A stretch of 13,176 bases of DNA from Dehalococcoidales bacterium (GCA_030603605.1 JAUVXN010000030.1:1-13176); one strand, 5' to 3'. Positions 1 to 7,705 are shown, numbered from the stretch's first letter. Made by a program: numbers and translations. The notes: generated by a model from the sequence alone, not told the origin.

Positions 1-2
1 AC

Positions 3-2114
3 CCTACGTGGCTACCACCTATATTGCTCAACCACTGGCTTCAGCTCGTTCTCATTACCCCAGTAATGTTCTACTCCGGCTGGCCAATACACCGCACTGG
101 CTGGCTAACAATACGCCACCGTACCGCTGACATGAACACCCTGATCACCATAGGCACCATCGCCGCCTATAGTTACAGCCTGGTGGTTACTATTGCACCT
201 GGAGCGCTGCCGGAAGGCCTGCGAGCAGTATATTACGAAGCTGTAGGCGTTATCATTACTCTTATTATGCTGGGGCGTCTCCTTGAGGCAATCGCTAAGG
301 GAGGTACTAGCGAGGCAATTCGCAAACTTATCGGCCTACAGGCTAAGACTGCCCGAGTGGTTCGCAATGAAAGAGAGGAAGATATCCCGATCGAGGAGGT
401 TCAGGTAGGCGACGTCGTAATTGTACGTCCCGGAGAGAAAGTCCCAGTGGATGGAGAAATCATTGAAGGCCGGTCGACACTGGACGAGTCTATGGTCACA
501 GGTGAGAGCCTGCCAGTTATCAAAGGCGAAGGCGATACCGTGATCGGTGCCACTATCAACCAGACTGGCGCCTTCCGTTTCAAAGCTACCAAGGTAGGCA
601 AGGATACCATGCTGGCTCAGATAATTCAGCTTGTGGAGCAGGCCCAAGGTTCCAAGGCCCCCATCCAGCGCCTGGCAGACCTGGTTGCCAGTCGCTTCGT
701 TCCGATTGTGATATTCATTGCTATAGGCACCTTTGTGGTGTGGTTCAACTTTGGACCGACTCCAGCCTTGATATTCTCACTGGTGAATGCGGTCGCGGTG
801 CTTATCATTGCCTGTCCCTGCGCCCTTGGTCTGGCGACCCCGCTTTCGATCATGGTCGGTACTGGCAAGGGCGCACAGAACGGTATCCTCATCCGTTCTG
901 CGGAAGCTCTGGAGACGGTTCATAAGCTAAACACACTGGTCCTGGACAAGACCGGCACAATCACTAAGGGCCAGCCATCCTTGACCGATGTGGTACCAGT
1001 GGATAGCATTGACGCTGATGAGCTGCTACGCCTTGTAGCCTCAGCAGAAAGGTCTTCGGAGCACCCCTTGGGACAAGCCATTATACAAGGTGCCAAAGAC
1101 AAAGGCCTGGAGTTAGCAGAACCGAGTGACTTCGAGTCAGTCACTGGCAAGGGAATCAAAGTATCGGTTGATGGCCATCAGGTACTTGTAGGTAATCGCA
1201 AGCTTCTCGAAGATGCTGGTATGCAGACTAAAGCTCTCGAGGAGCAGGCAGAGCGCCTTGCTGTTGATGGCAAAACAGCAATGTTCGTTGCTGTCGACGG
1301 CAAGCCAGCCGGGGTAGTCGCTGTGGCAGACACAGTAAAAGAGGACTCGATAGCAGCGATAGCCACACTGAAACGACTGGGCATCGAAGTAGTCATGATT
1401 ACCGGGGACAACCACCATACTGCCGAAGCCATTGCCCGCCAGGTCGGTATAGAGCGTGTTTTGGCTGAAGTTCTGCCCCAGGACAAAGCCCTCGAGGTGA
1501 AAAGACTCCAGGGAGAGAATAAGTTAGTTGGCATGGTTGGTGATGGCATCAATGATGCCCCTGCTCTTGCACAGGCAGATATTGGTATTGCCATAGGCAC
1601 TGGCACTGATGTAGCCATTGAGTCGTCGGATATCACCCTTATCTCCGGTGAACTTAAAGGAGTGGTGACAGCGATTACCTTAAGTCGTACCACTATGAGA
1701 AACATACGCCAGAACCTGATTTTTGCCTTTTTCTATAACTCGGTAGGCATCCCCATAGCTGCTGGCGTTCTATATCCAGCAATCGGCTTGCTCTTGAACC
1801 CGATGATCGCCGCGGCTGCCATGGCGCTGAGTTCACTTTCTGTGGTCACCAACGCCAACCGTCTCAGGGGCTATAAACCAGTCTCTTTGGCAGCTCCAAA
1901 GACAGTCAAACCGGTGAAACTGAGAGTTGACGTCAGTAAGGTAAAAACACAAGAGGAGGTAGAAATGGCAACTGTTAAAGACCCTGTTTGCGGGATGGAA
2001 ATCGATCCGAAAAGTGCAGCTGCCACCGCGGAGTATCAAGGGAAGACCTACTACTTCTGCTCTGCTGCTTGCCACGAAAAATTCAAGGCTGAACCAGAGA
2101 AATACGTATCCTAA
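3..2114 (+). CDS. copA: Copper-type P1B ATPase with C-terminal YHS domain (5' partial)
   Basis: Membrane ATPase that moves a soft metal ion, most likely Cu(I), across the cytoplasmic membrane at the cost of ATP. The frame is open to the window edge, so the true start lies upstream; the TTG at 24 is only the first possible start codon inside the window. Counting from that TTG: TGES actuator motif 159-162, CPC transmembrane metal site 264-266, DKTGT phosphorylation site 308-312 (Asp308), P1B-specific HP 347-348, TGDN 460-463, GDGINDAP hinge 506-513, then YN 571-572 and MALSS 600-604, the pair typical of Cu(I) pumps. The N-terminal HMA domain(s) and first helices are not in the window. After a ~35-residue linker a YHS domain (648-696) carries Cys656, Cys679 and Cys683. 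Family call is very secure; Cu(I) is inferred from the helix motifs; the fusion to YHS is discussed as a nested start. Confidence 0.93.
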   Translation, partial: PTWLPPILLNHWLQLVLITPVMFYSGWPIHRTGWLTIRHRTADMNTLITIGTIAAYSYSLVVTIAPGALPEGLRAVYYEAVGVIITLIMLGRLLEAIAKGGTSEAIRKLIGLQAKTARVVRNEREEDIPIEEVQVGDVVIVRPGEKVPVDGEIIEGRSTLDESMVTGESLPVIKGEGDTVIGATINQTGAFRFKATKVGKDTMLAQIIQLVEQAQGSKAPIQRLADLVASRFVPIVIFIAIGTFVVWFNFGPTPALIFSLVNAVAVLIIACPCALGLATPLSIMVGTGKGAQNGILIRSAEALETVHKLNTLVLDKTGTITKGQPSLTDVVPVDSIDADELLRLVASAERSSEHPLGQAIIQGAKDKGLELAEPSDFESVTGKGIKVSVDGHQVLVGNRKLLEDAGMQTKALEEQAERLAVDGKTAMFVAVDGKPAGVVAVADTVKEDSIAAIATLKRLGIEVVMITGDNHHTAEAIARQVGIERVLAEVLPQDKALEVKRLQGENKLVGMVGDGINDAPALAQADIGIAIGTGTDVAIESSDITLISGELKGVVTAITLSRTTMRNIRQNLIFAFFYNSVGIPIAAGVLYPAIGLLLNPMIAAAAMALSSLSVVTNANRLRGYKPVSLAAPKTVKPVKLRVDVSKVKTQEEVEMATVKDPVCGMEIDPKSAAATAEYQGKTYYFCSAACHEKFKAEPEKYVS
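1953..1967 (+). promoter_or_regulatory. Internal Shine-Dalgarno and ATG within copA
   Basis: GAGGAGGT at 1953-1960 followed after four bases by ATG in the ATPase frame. It is one of the strongest ribosome-binding sites in the window, comparable to those before the ClpP-like and gltX genes, yet lies within a coding region at the junction between the membrane pump and the YHS domain. Confidence 0.5.
1965..2114 (+). CDS. Nested in-frame start for a stand-alone YHS-domain protein
   Basis: Inside the ATPase frame, ATG 1965-1967 is preceded by GAGGAGGT (1953-1960), a near-ideal Shine-Dalgarno at normal spacing. Initiation here would give a 49-residue protein that is exactly the YHS domain: DPVCGM near its start and FCSAAC near its end, the three cysteines expected to bind metal. 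YHS domains occur both as C-terminal or N-terminal parts of metal ATPases and as tiny separate proteins. A separate small metallochaperone made from the same mRNA would fit its position next to the transporter. The signal is seen directly; use of the start is inferred. The alternative is a chance purine-rich stretch coding for TQEEVEM in the linker. Confidence 0.45.
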   Translation: MATVKDPVCGMEIDPKSAAATAEYQGKTYYFCSAACHEKFKAEPEKYVS

Positions 2115-2144
2115 TTCTTCGCATATAAGAGCAGGAAGTGAATA

Positions 2145-2282
2145 ATGGAAACCTTTCGTGGTAAGGCACACTTACTCGGAGCTAAAAAGGAATGGGATTT
2201 AGAACTGGAAATTGACTGTAGAAAGAAGGATGCCGAGGGCGTCTGGAGAACCTGCCCGTTAATACTTGAGAAAATTAAGTAG
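2145..2282 (+). CDS. Small hypothetical protein, 45 aa
   Basis: ATG at 2145 preceded by AGGAAG (2133-2138) at a 6-nt spacing opens a 45-codon frame ending in TAG at 2280-2282. The product is charged and soluble-looking, begins METFRGKAHLLGAKKEWDLE, and has two cysteines (25 and 37) and no membrane segment or signal peptide. It starts 30 nt after the ATPase stop on the same strand, so it is probably co-transcribed with it. I do not recognise the family. The two cysteines and its position after a YHS domain would allow a metal-related role, but that is speculation. It could also be the remnant of a longer gene. Support rests on the ribosome-binding site, the position and the plausible amino acid composition. 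Confidence 0.45.
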   Translation: METFRGKAHLLGAKKEWDLELEIDCRKKDAEGVWRTCPLILEKIK

Positions 2283-2307
2283 TAACAGGCGTTAAATACC
2301 CTCGGCA
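2231..2307. repeat. Long-loop inverted repeat around the small ORF's end
   Basis: TGCCGAGGG at 2231-2239 and its exact reverse complement CCCTCGGCA at 2299-2307 are separated by 59 nt that include the small ORF's stop codon. In RNA this could form a 9-bp GC-rich stem at the 3' end of the copA/small-ORF transcript. No T-run follows, so it is not a standard intrinsic terminator. It could be chance. Confidence 0.3.
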
Positions 2308-2386
2308 AAATCCTCTCGAGCTGAACATGCTAGACAACTGCCGGGAGCTGGTGAAAGGTAGTCATTGACTTGGCAAGGAGATATCT

Positions 2387-4408
2387 ATGACCAATCGATT
2401 GGTTGGCGAAACAAGCCCATACCTGTTGCAGCATGCCGATAATCCAGTGGACTGGTATCCCTGGAGTGAGGAAGCCCTCACCCGTGCCCAGACTGAGGAT
2501 AAGCCAATATTGTTGAGCATTGGCTACTCGGCGTGTCACTGGTGCCACGTTATGGCGCATGAGTGTTTTGAAAATAATGAAATTGCTCGTTTGATGAATG
2601 AGAATTTTGTCAATATCAAGGTGGACAGGGAAGAGCGCCCCGATCTTGATACTGTCTATATGGAAGCAGTGCAGGCTATAACTGGCAGCGGTGGCTGGCC
2701 GTTAACCGTATTCTTAACCCCGACTGGCAGGCCTTTCTATGGTGGCACCTACTTCCCGCCCGAGGACAGGCATGGTTTACCTGGTTTACCTAGAGTCCTT
2801 AGGACTGTTGCTGATGCCTACCAGCATCGTCGTGGGGAGGTTGAGCAGGCAGTCAAACAGATAGTCACAGTATTGACCCCAAAGACTGAAATTAGCACCA
2901 GTGGAGAGCTTCTAGCAGTAGATATTCTTGAGCAAGCCTATCATGACCTCAGACGGGACTTTGATAGAGAAAATGGTGGCTTTGGCACAAAGCCAAAATT
3001 CCCTCAACCAATGACACTTGAATTTCTGCTGAGATACTTCCACCGCAGCCAGGATACCGATGCTTTGGAAATGGTGAATCTAACTCTTGAAAAGATGGCT
3101 AAGGCAGGAATCTACGACCAGATTGGAGGTGGCTTTCATCGTTATGCGACGGATAATCACTGGCTGGTGCCACACTTTGAGAAGATGCTATACGATAATG
3201 CCCTGCTCAGTCAGGTGTACCTGCATGCGTACTTGGTTAGTGGTAAGCAGCTATTCCGCTCTATAGCTGAAGAGACTGTGGACTATGTGCTTAGAGAGAT
3301 GGCTGACCCTCACGGTGGGTTCTATAGTACTCAGGACGCCGATAGCGAAGGTGCTGAGGGTAAATACTATTTGTGGACACCTGAGGAGATTGTTGAGGTA
3401 GTGGGAGAGAAGCACAGTGAAGCTGTCAATCGTTATTTTAGCGTTACCAGTGAGGGTAATTTTGAAGGTCGGAACATTCTCCATGTGGTTGCAGACCCTG
3501 AACCAGAAAGGTCAAGTACCATAAAGCAGGCCAAGGTTTCTTTACTAGAAAGGCGCGAGCGGAGAGCTAGACCCGGTCGAGATGAAAAGATATTGGCTTC
3601 CTGGAATGGGCTTATTTTAGCCAGTGTAGCTGAAATGGCTTGTGCCCTTGATCGCCACGACTATTTGGCCGCCGCAGTCGCCAATGGTTCATTTTTATTG
3701 AACTCAATAATAGCCAGTGGATATCTCAAACATACTTATAACCAGGGTCAGACTAAGATAGATGGTTACCTCCAGGACTACGCCCTAGTTATTGATGGAC
3801 TTTTGATCCTGCATCAGGCTACTCTTCGTGGGGAATGGCTCAGGCAATCTGTCAGGCTGGGTGAAATTATGATCGAACAGTTCTGGGATGAGGCTGCGTG
3901 TACACTATACGATACTAGCCAGGAGCACCAAAAGCTGTTTATCCGCCCTAGAAGCACATATGACGGAGCCCTACCGTCTGGTTCCTCAGCTGCCACCATA
4001 GCTCTGCTCAAGTTAAGTAGGCTAACTGATAACGAGCACTTTGAGCGCATAGCAGTGCAGTCTCTTCGCTCAGTGAGAGAGTCCATGTCTAGGTACCCCC
4101 TTGGCTTTAGCAACTGGCTCTGCGCCTTAGACTTTTACCTATCACAGCCAAAGGAAATTGCTATCATTGGTCCCAGAAATGATCGAGGAACACTAGAGTT
4201 ATTGCACACTCTGTGTACCATGTGGCTGCCCAATAAAGTAGTCGCCGCTCGTGACCCTAACGACCCAGCCCCGGTAACAGAGCTAAAACTGCTTGAGAAT
4301 AGGCAAATGATTGACAACCGGCCAACCGCCTATGTATGCTATCGCTATTCCTGTAAGAAGCCGGTTACTGATGCCATTTCATTGAGCGCCCAATTGCGAG
4401 GAGACTGA
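2387..4408 (+). CDS. DUF255 / thioredoxin-fold protein of the YyaL (SSP411) family
   Basis: 673 residues, full length for the family (B. subtilis YyaL and mammalian spermatogenesis-associated protein 20 are of similar size). The N-terminal ~160 residues are a DsbH-like thioredoxin fold beginning with the hallmark [21 protein letters not shown] stretch, followed by the CHWC redox motif (Cys50, Cys53) and [11 protein letters not shown] at about 102-112. The rest is the alpha/alpha six-hairpin barrel seen in GlcNAc 2-epimerase and glycosidase relatives, with [10 protein letters not shown] and [10 protein letters not shown] as readable signatures. No signal peptide, so probably cytoplasmic. The biochemical role of the family is not established; a redox function on a sugar or protein partner is only a guess. 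ATG at 2387 follows AAGGAG (2375-2380) by 6 nt. Confidence 0.92.
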   Translation: MTNRLVGETSPYLLQHADNPVDWYPWSEEALTRAQTEDKPILLSIGYSACHWCHVMAHECFENNEIARLMNENFVNIKVDREERPDLDTVYMEAVQAITGSGGWPLTVFLTPTGRPFYGGTYFPPEDRHGLPGLPRVLRTVADAYQHRRGEVEQAVKQIVTVLTPKTEISTSGELLAVDILEQAYHDLRRDFDRENGGFGTKPKFPQPMTLEFLLRYFHRSQDTDALEMVNLTLEKMAKAGIYDQIGGGFHRYATDNHWLVPHFEKMLYDNALLSQVYLHAYLVSGKQLFRSIAEETVDYVLREMADPHGGFYSTQDADSEGAEGKYYLWTPEEIVEVVGEKHSEAVNRYFSVTSEGNFEGRNILHVVADPEPERSSTIKQAKVSLLERRERRARPGRDEKILASWNGLILASVAEMACALDRHDYLAAAVANGSFLLNSIIASGYLKHTYNQGQTKIDGYLQDYALVIDGLLILHQATLRGEWLRQSVRLGEIMIEQFWDEAACTLYDTSQEHQKLFIRPRSTYDGALPSGSSAATIALLKLSRLTDNEHFERIAVQSLRSVRESMSRYPLGFSNWLCALDFYLSQPKEIAIIGPRNDRGTLELLHTLCTMWLPNKVVAARDPNDPAPVTELKLLENRQMIDNRPTAYVCYRYSCKKPVTDAISLSAQLRGD

Positions 4409-4486
4409 TGGCAACTGAGCATTCACAAGTTTAGCTAATATTGCTGAAGTTGAAAGCAATTTACCTTGGTAAAGGTTGTAGCTTAA

Positions 4487-5284
4487 ATGGATATACCAGC
4501 TTCAAGATGGTATCGAGTAATTGAAAAGCGGAGGTCACGGAGGCGATTTGACGCCAAGCCAGTAGAGCCGAACTTCTTGACCCAAATACACCGTACTTGC
4601 GTAGAATTCAGACCTTTTCCCAACGCACGAAGCGTGTTGGGAACTGAGTCGCCGGACAAGGTTTTCAAAGGTGCTATAGGGCCCTACGGAAAGATAAAAG
4701 GCGCGCCTGCTTTTATTGCTTTCATTGGTAACATGGAGAGCCCTTATGTTCAAGAACAGGTTGGTTATACTGGGGAAGGCATCATACTGGAGGCAGAAGC
4801 TCTCCATCTAGCTACTTGCTGGGTTGCTGGATTCTTTAGACCAAAGGTCGCCGCTTCACTTGTTGGAACCAGCGAGAGGGAGAGAGTCCTGGCTGTGACT
4901 CCAATTGGTTACGCTACAAAACGACAGTCAGTTGAAGAACAACTCATGACAGGCTTCGGCTTTACCCACAGACGCAGACCTTTATCGGGTCTAGTAACTG
5001 GGCTTGGGGAGTCGGAGTTGCCTGAATGGATAAGGATAGCTCTTGAAGCAGCCAGGCTTGCTCCTTCTGCTGTAAACCGCCAACCATGGAGGTTTCACGT
5101 GGAACCAGACAGCATAACCGTTTCAGTGAATAATCTTGGTCGAGAATTTGGTTTATCCAAGCGCCTCTGCTGTGGTATTGCAATGTTGCATATTGAAGTG
5201 GCGACCTTAAACTGCGGTAGGCGGGGAAAGTGGGAGTTCCTAGAAGCTCCCCAGGTAGCTCGGTTTACAATTATACCAAAATAA
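4487..5284 (+). CDS. Nitroreductase-like flavoprotein (TM1586 type)
   Basis: 265-residue protein resembling the putative TM1586-type nitroreductase family. The N-terminus has the nitroreductase opening RRSRRRFD (15-22), and the C-terminal half has ARLAPSAVNRQPWRF (189-203), the usual FMN-contacting AP-S-N-QPW segment. GEGIILEAEALHLATCW (97-113) matches the helix that packs at the nitroreductase dimer interface. Compared with classical single-domain NfsB-type enzymes the order of segments suggests two half-domains within one chain, as in TM1586. Substrate unknown; FMN-dependent reduction is inferred from the family. The start has only a weak ribosome-binding site (AAAGGT, 4471-4476, about 10 nt away). 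It lies 78 nt after the DUF255 gene on the same strand and may be transcribed with it. Confidence 0.82.
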   Translation: MDIPASRWYRVIEKRRSRRRFDAKPVEPNFLTQIHRTCVEFRPFPNARSVLGTESPDKVFKGAIGPYGKIKGAPAFIAFIGNMESPYVQEQVGYTGEGIILEAEALHLATCWVAGFFRPKVAASLVGTSERERVLAVTPIGYATKRQSVEEQLMTGFGFTHRRRPLSGLVTGLGESELPEWIRIALEAARLAPSAVNRQPWRFHVEPDSITVSVNNLGREFGLSKRLCCGIAMLHIEVATLNCGRRGKWEFLEAPQVARFTIIPK

Positions 5285-5333
5285 CAGATAACAAAAACCA
5301 GACTCTTAATCGGTGTCCCCCACCCGAATCCTA

Positions 5334-5355
5334 GCGTATAAGTAGTGTTATACGC
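5334..5355. repeat. Inverted repeat 1 (7-bp arms)
   Basis: GCGTATA (5334-5340) and TATACGC (5349-5355) flank an 8-nt loop. It is AT-rich with no following T-run, so it is a poor terminator. It lies between the nitroreductase gene and the truncated methyltransferase, just before a second palindrome. Confidence 0.5.
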
Positions 5356-5361
5356 ATAAAT

Positions 5362-5388
5362 GACACCTTAACTTAGGTTTAAGGTGTC
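5362..5388. repeat. Inverted repeat 2 (10-bp arms), possible weak terminator
   Basis: GACACCTTAA (5362-5371) and TTAAGGTGTC (5379-5388) are perfect reverse complements around a 7-nt loop. Only TT follows on the + strand, so factor-independent termination would be weak. It may end the nitroreductase transcript, act as an operator, or be the trace of a lost insertion. Confidence 0.6.
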
Positions 5389-5397
5389 TTCGTCGAA

Positions 5398-5748
5398 ATG
5401 TTAGCAGTGTTTCAGACCTCATTGCACAATAGCGTTTTGTGTAATCCAAATGATAAACCTCGTTGGAACTCTACACCTGAAGAAATCTCTCTGCCGCTTT
5501 CAGTTCTAGTAGCCTTGAGACGGAGCACAAATAAAAATGTGGGGGAGATTGATATTTTCTTACATGATAGTGATCATTCTTATCAGAATATGCTGTGGGA
5601 ATTTCAGACAGCCTGGAAATATTTGAAAGCCGGAGGGTTACTGCTTTCGCACAATATTGATGCTAACGATGCTTTCTCTGACTTTTGCCAAGACTGTGGC
5701 ATAAAGAGGCATTCGCTGACCAATATGGGCGGGATAGTGAAGGCCTAG
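5398..5748 (+). pseudogene. Truncated class I SAM-dependent methyltransferase (C-terminal remnant)
   Basis: The 116-residue frame contains IDIFLHDSDHSYQNM (51-65), FQTAWKYLKAGGLLLSHNI (69-87) and LTNMGGIVK (107-115). These are the late strands of a Methyltransf_24-type Rossmann methyltransferase: the acidic HDSDHSY motif, the LKAGGLLLSH strand and the C-terminal end. The glycine-rich SAM-binding motif that should lie 80-100 residues earlier is absent. Upstream the frame is blocked by stops and by two palindromes, and there is no good ribosome-binding site before ATG 5398. Residues 1-45 look unlike the family. I read this as a 5'-deleted gene remnant in a patch disturbed by integration. It could still be translated as a short protein, but would not bind SAM in the usual way. 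Confidence 0.6.
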
Positions 5749-5852
5749 ATCGTAATAGAAGCTCGAGCATTATCTCAGGTCAGTCCAGGCACGCATAGGT
5801 TTAGAACCAGGTAACACTCAGACCTAGCAGAGGATATTCTCGGTTTTTTGTC

Positions 5853-6857
5853 TCATTGGGCAGAATGGCTTTTTGTTGAACGAGGCACGACAATCTCAAT
5901 ACTTGGACGAAACTCGGGGTGAGTCTGTTGCACAAGCCTAGTCAGGTCTGATAGAAACTTAAGCGCTCCGCCTCTCTCCTCGCTGGCGATTTCTTCAGTC
6001 TGCGCTCGAGCATGAATACACTCAGTTTGGCTGAGACGGTTGATCGCTTCCTCCAGGCGAGTGCCAGCCACTTGAGTATAAATCTGTGTTGTTACCAAAC
6101 TTGCATGCCCTAGAAGTTCCTGAATCGTTCTCAGGTCTATCTCTTGCTCCAGCAACCGGGTACCAAAGCTGTGTCTCAGGTCGTGCGGCTTGAGTTCTGG
6201 CTTACCTATCAGCTTGCCGTACTTCTTAACAGTGCGATAGATGACCCCTTCGCCAACTCCCAGCACTGGCTCATTTGGCGATTTGCCGGTACAAAATGGC
6301 TTCAAAGCCGTGGCTAACCCTCTGGTAAGCGGCACAGTCCTGTCACGGTCTTCCTTGCCCCTAAACCGTAAAGCCCTTGTCCCGACGTGCCTTACGCGCA
6401 GGTTTGTTACTTCCCCACGCCTCAGTCCAGCGTCGGTCATTAGTCGCAAGGTAAGATGGTCTTTGGGATTATCTCTGGATAGCTCCAGTATCCTAGCAAT
6501 GATAGTGGGCTCAATGTATTCCGGCAGGTGGTGGAGAACTCTCACGGGGAAGGTCAATTGCTCCCCACGCCAGGCATGGAATCCCTGTAAGGCAGCCCGG
6601 TAAAGCCTTAGCGAGGATGGGCTAAAGCCCTCTTTGCGGAGCTGGGCTAGAAACTGTGCTGACATGTCCGGTGTTGGCGTAGCACCATTTAAGGCTTTCT
6701 GGTATTGAAGCAAGCACCCCCGATAACGGTAGGCTGTCTTCTTCGTCAAGGACCGCTGGAATAGCCCCACCTTCTCATAAGTTGCCAGTTCCCCTTGTAA
6801 TGCCTCGGTTAGCTGGTCCTGTCTTGGTGCTTTTCTTCTCGGTGTAATCTTTGGCAT
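5853..6857 (-). CDS. Tyrosine recombinase / integrase
   Basis: 334-residue site-specific recombinase of the XerC/D-phage integrase class; cuts and rejoins DNA through a covalent phosphotyrosine. An N-terminal SAM-like core-binding domain (about 20-105, with the typical [16 protein letters not shown]) precedes the catalytic domain, where all expected residues are visible: Arg146 (AGLRRGE), Lys168, His225 and Arg228 (HDLRH), His251 (LLGHAS) and nucleophile Tyr260 (TTQIYTQV). The catalytic set is intact, so the enzyme may be active. About 74 residues follow the tyrosine, longer than in XerC/D. It reads away from tRNA-Glu, its start codon 26 nt past the tRNA's 3' end on the same strand, with GAGAGG close before the ATG. 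This is the usual layout for an element integrated at a tRNA. No excisionase or other phage gene is seen, so the rest of the element is lost or lies elsewhere. Confidence 0.92.
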   Translation of the reverse strand: MPKITPRRKAPRQDQLTEALQGELATYEKVGLFQRSLTKKTAYRYRGCLLQYQKALNGATPTPDMSAQFLAQLRKEGFSPSSLRLYRAALQGFHAWRGEQLTFPVRVLHHLPEYIEPTIIARILELSRDNPKDHLTLRLMTDAGLRRGEVTNLRVRHVGTRALRFRGKEDRDRTVPLTRGLATALKPFCTGKSPNEPVLGVGEGVIYRTVKKYGKLIGKPELKPHDLRHSFGTRLLEQEIDLRTIQELLGHASLVTTQIYTQVAGTRLEEAINRLSQTECIHARAQTEEIASEERGGALKFLSDLTRLVQQTHPEFRPSIEIVVPRSTKSHSAQ

Positions 6858-6874
6858 CTCCCTCTCAAGCGGAT

Positions 6875-6904
6875 GAATTCGAATGCCCCCAAGCGAATTC
6901 GAAT
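6875..6904. repeat. Duplicated T-arm motif at the tRNA 3' end; candidate attachment junction
   Basis: GAATTCGAAT occurs at 6895-6904, inside the tRNA T-arm, and again at 6875-6884, directly at and beyond the tRNA 3' terminus. The pentamer CAAGC follows each copy on the integrase side (6890-6894 and 6866-6870), with a 4-nt difference in spacing. The unit also contains the palindrome TTCGAA. This is where a tRNA-targeting recombinase would cross over, so the repeat may be part of its core or arm binding site. A true second attachment copy was not found elsewhere in the window. Confidence 0.4.
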
Positions 6905-6956
6905 CGCTGTTACCGGCTTGAAAGGCCGGTGTCCTAGGCCTCTAGACGATGGGGGC
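6884..6956 (-). tRNA. tRNA-Glu (anticodon TTC)
   Basis: The minus strand folds into a full cloverleaf of 73 nt: acceptor GCCCCCA pairing with TGGGGGC plus discriminator A; D-arm with a 9-nt loop; anticodon stem CCGGC/GCCGG around loop CTTTCAA with anticodon TTC; a 4-nt variable region; T-stem AGCGA/TCGCT around TTCGAAT. CCA is not encoded. The anticodon reads GAA/GAG, hence glutamate. A good sigma70-type promoter lies 11 nt upstream. The 3' end abuts the integrase gene, marking this tRNA as the likely insertion target, and it remains intact. Confidence 0.96.
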
Positions 6957-6967
6957 ACACAAGGTTA

Positions 6968-6996
6968 AGTATAGCAGAGACACAGCTAACAGACAA
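6968..6996 (-). promoter_or_regulatory. Promoter of tRNA-Glu
   Basis: On the minus strand, -35 TTGTCT (6991-6996), a 17-nt spacer and -10 TATACT (6968-6973) give a near-consensus sigma70/SigA promoter. Transcription would begin about 4-5 nt before the mature tRNA and, as no terminator follows the tRNA, could continue into the integrase. The region is strikingly similar to the promoter in front of the MFS gene. Confidence 0.75.
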
Positions 6997-7027
6997 CGCC
7001 ATATAGGATTATTTATCAGGGGAGTTT

Positions 7028-7051
7028 AAGAGGGGCAAAGCCCCTCTTTTT
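7028..7051 (+). terminator. Intrinsic terminator-like hairpin
   Basis: AAGAGGGGC (7028-7036), loop AAA and GCCCCTCTT (7040-7048) form a perfect 9-bp stem with a T-tract at 7047-7051, a textbook factor-independent terminator on the + strand. No + strand gene ends just before it: upstream lie the antisense tRNA and integrase. It may insulate the following VTT gene from antisense or read-through transcription, or be one member of a dispersed repeat family. Confidence 0.75.
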
Positions 7052-7088
7052 AACATCTTTTCTCTCCTCCACTCCTAGCCTTGTGATG

Positions 7089-7097
7089 TGCTACAAT
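7089..7097 (+). promoter_or_regulatory. Extended -10 promoter for the VTT-domain gene
   Basis: TGC followed by TACAAT (7092-7097) is an extended -10 element. No convincing -35 is seen 17 nt upstream. Transcription would start near 7104, leaving a leader of only about 8 nt before ATG 7112. Confidence 0.45.
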
Positions 7098-7111
7098 GCT
7101 AATAATACAGG

Positions 7112-7705
7112 ATGGATAAGAAAGTTAATAACGATAAGCAGGCTGGGGTGAAGGAGGGGAACCGGCTAAAAAAGAGATTTATTCCCCTACTAGCCCTGCT
7201 CTTAGTCATAGCTATTACGGCTGGCATCTTCTACTTTTACAAACAAGACCCGGATATAGTTGAGAGGTTTAAGAGCTACGGGTATCTGGGTGCCTTTCTT
7301 ATTAGCTTAACCTTCAATGCCACTCTCATTTTACCGGCGGGCAATATCCTCGTGCTTTCTGTTCTGGGTGCTGTTTTGCCCTCGGCTGTTGTGGTTGGGC
7401 TGGTTGGTGGGGCGGGGGCAGCTATCGGGGAGATAACCGGTTATATGGCTGGCTATAGCGGACGCGGGCTCGCCCAGCGGAGCAAGATGTATAACCGGGT
7501 GGAGGGCTGGATGAGGAGATGGGGAACTCTGACTATCTTTGTTATGTCAGCAGTGCCCTTCATCTTTGACCTAGCCGGGATAGCGGCTGGCGTCCTGCGC
7601 TTCCCCTTCTGGAAGTTTTTCCTTCTATGCTGGTTGGGCAGAACCCTACTATACATAGGTGCGGCATTGGCTGGTGCCTGGGGGTGGGAGGCGGTGCTAC
7701 CTTAG
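7112..7705 (+). CDS. VTT-domain (DedA/SNARE-associated) membrane protein
   Basis: 197-residue polytopic membrane protein. A basic cytoplasmic N-terminus (1-22) leads into a first helix at about 23-43, then helices near 57-88, 90-115, 138-161 and 166-190. The central stretch GGAGAAIGEITGYMAGYSGR (99-118) and the later AVPFIFDLAGIAAGVLRF (147-164) are the conserved parts of the VTT domain of DedA/YqaA/TMEM41-like proteins. Members move or scramble lipids or carrier lipids, or respond to membrane potential; the substrate here cannot be read from sequence. No Shine-Dalgarno at normal distance precedes the ATG, and the mRNA leader is probably very short. Its 3' end overlaps the convergent MFS gene by 9 bp. 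Family assignment is good; function is open. Confidence 0.85.
   Translation: MDKKVNNDKQAGVKEGNRLKKRFIPLLALLLVIAITAGIFYFYKQDPDIVERFKSYGYLGAFLISLTFNATLILPAGNILVLSVLGAVLPSAVVVGLVGGAGAAIGEITGYMAGYSGRGLAQRSKMYNRVEGWMRRWGTLTIFVMSAVPFIFDLAGIAAGVLRFPFWKFFLLCWLGRTLLYIGAALAGAWGWEAVLP

Noticed and set aside
24..26. TTG as the real start of the P-type ATPase
   Set aside because: The frame is open to the window edge and the protein begins in the middle of the transmembrane region, so the gene is 5' truncated by the window rather than starting here.
1178..1705. Long minus-strand frame (175 codons) inside the ATPase gene
   Set aside because: Entirely antisense to the conserved nucleotide-binding and hinge motifs, rich in Ser, Thr, Ala and Pro in a shadow-like pattern, with no ribosome-binding site or recognisable domain.
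4460..4473. Inverted repeat TTTACC-TT-GGTAAA before the nitroreductase gene
   Set aside because: The loop of two bases is too small for an RNA hairpin and there is no second copy. As an operator it would be a guess.
5320..5336. Possible degenerate copy of the tRNA-Glu 3' end, marking the far attachment site
   Set aside because: On the minus strand GATTCG and TGGGGG appear in the same order as in the tRNA, but the spacing is several bases shorter and nothing else aligns. Too weak to call an att site.
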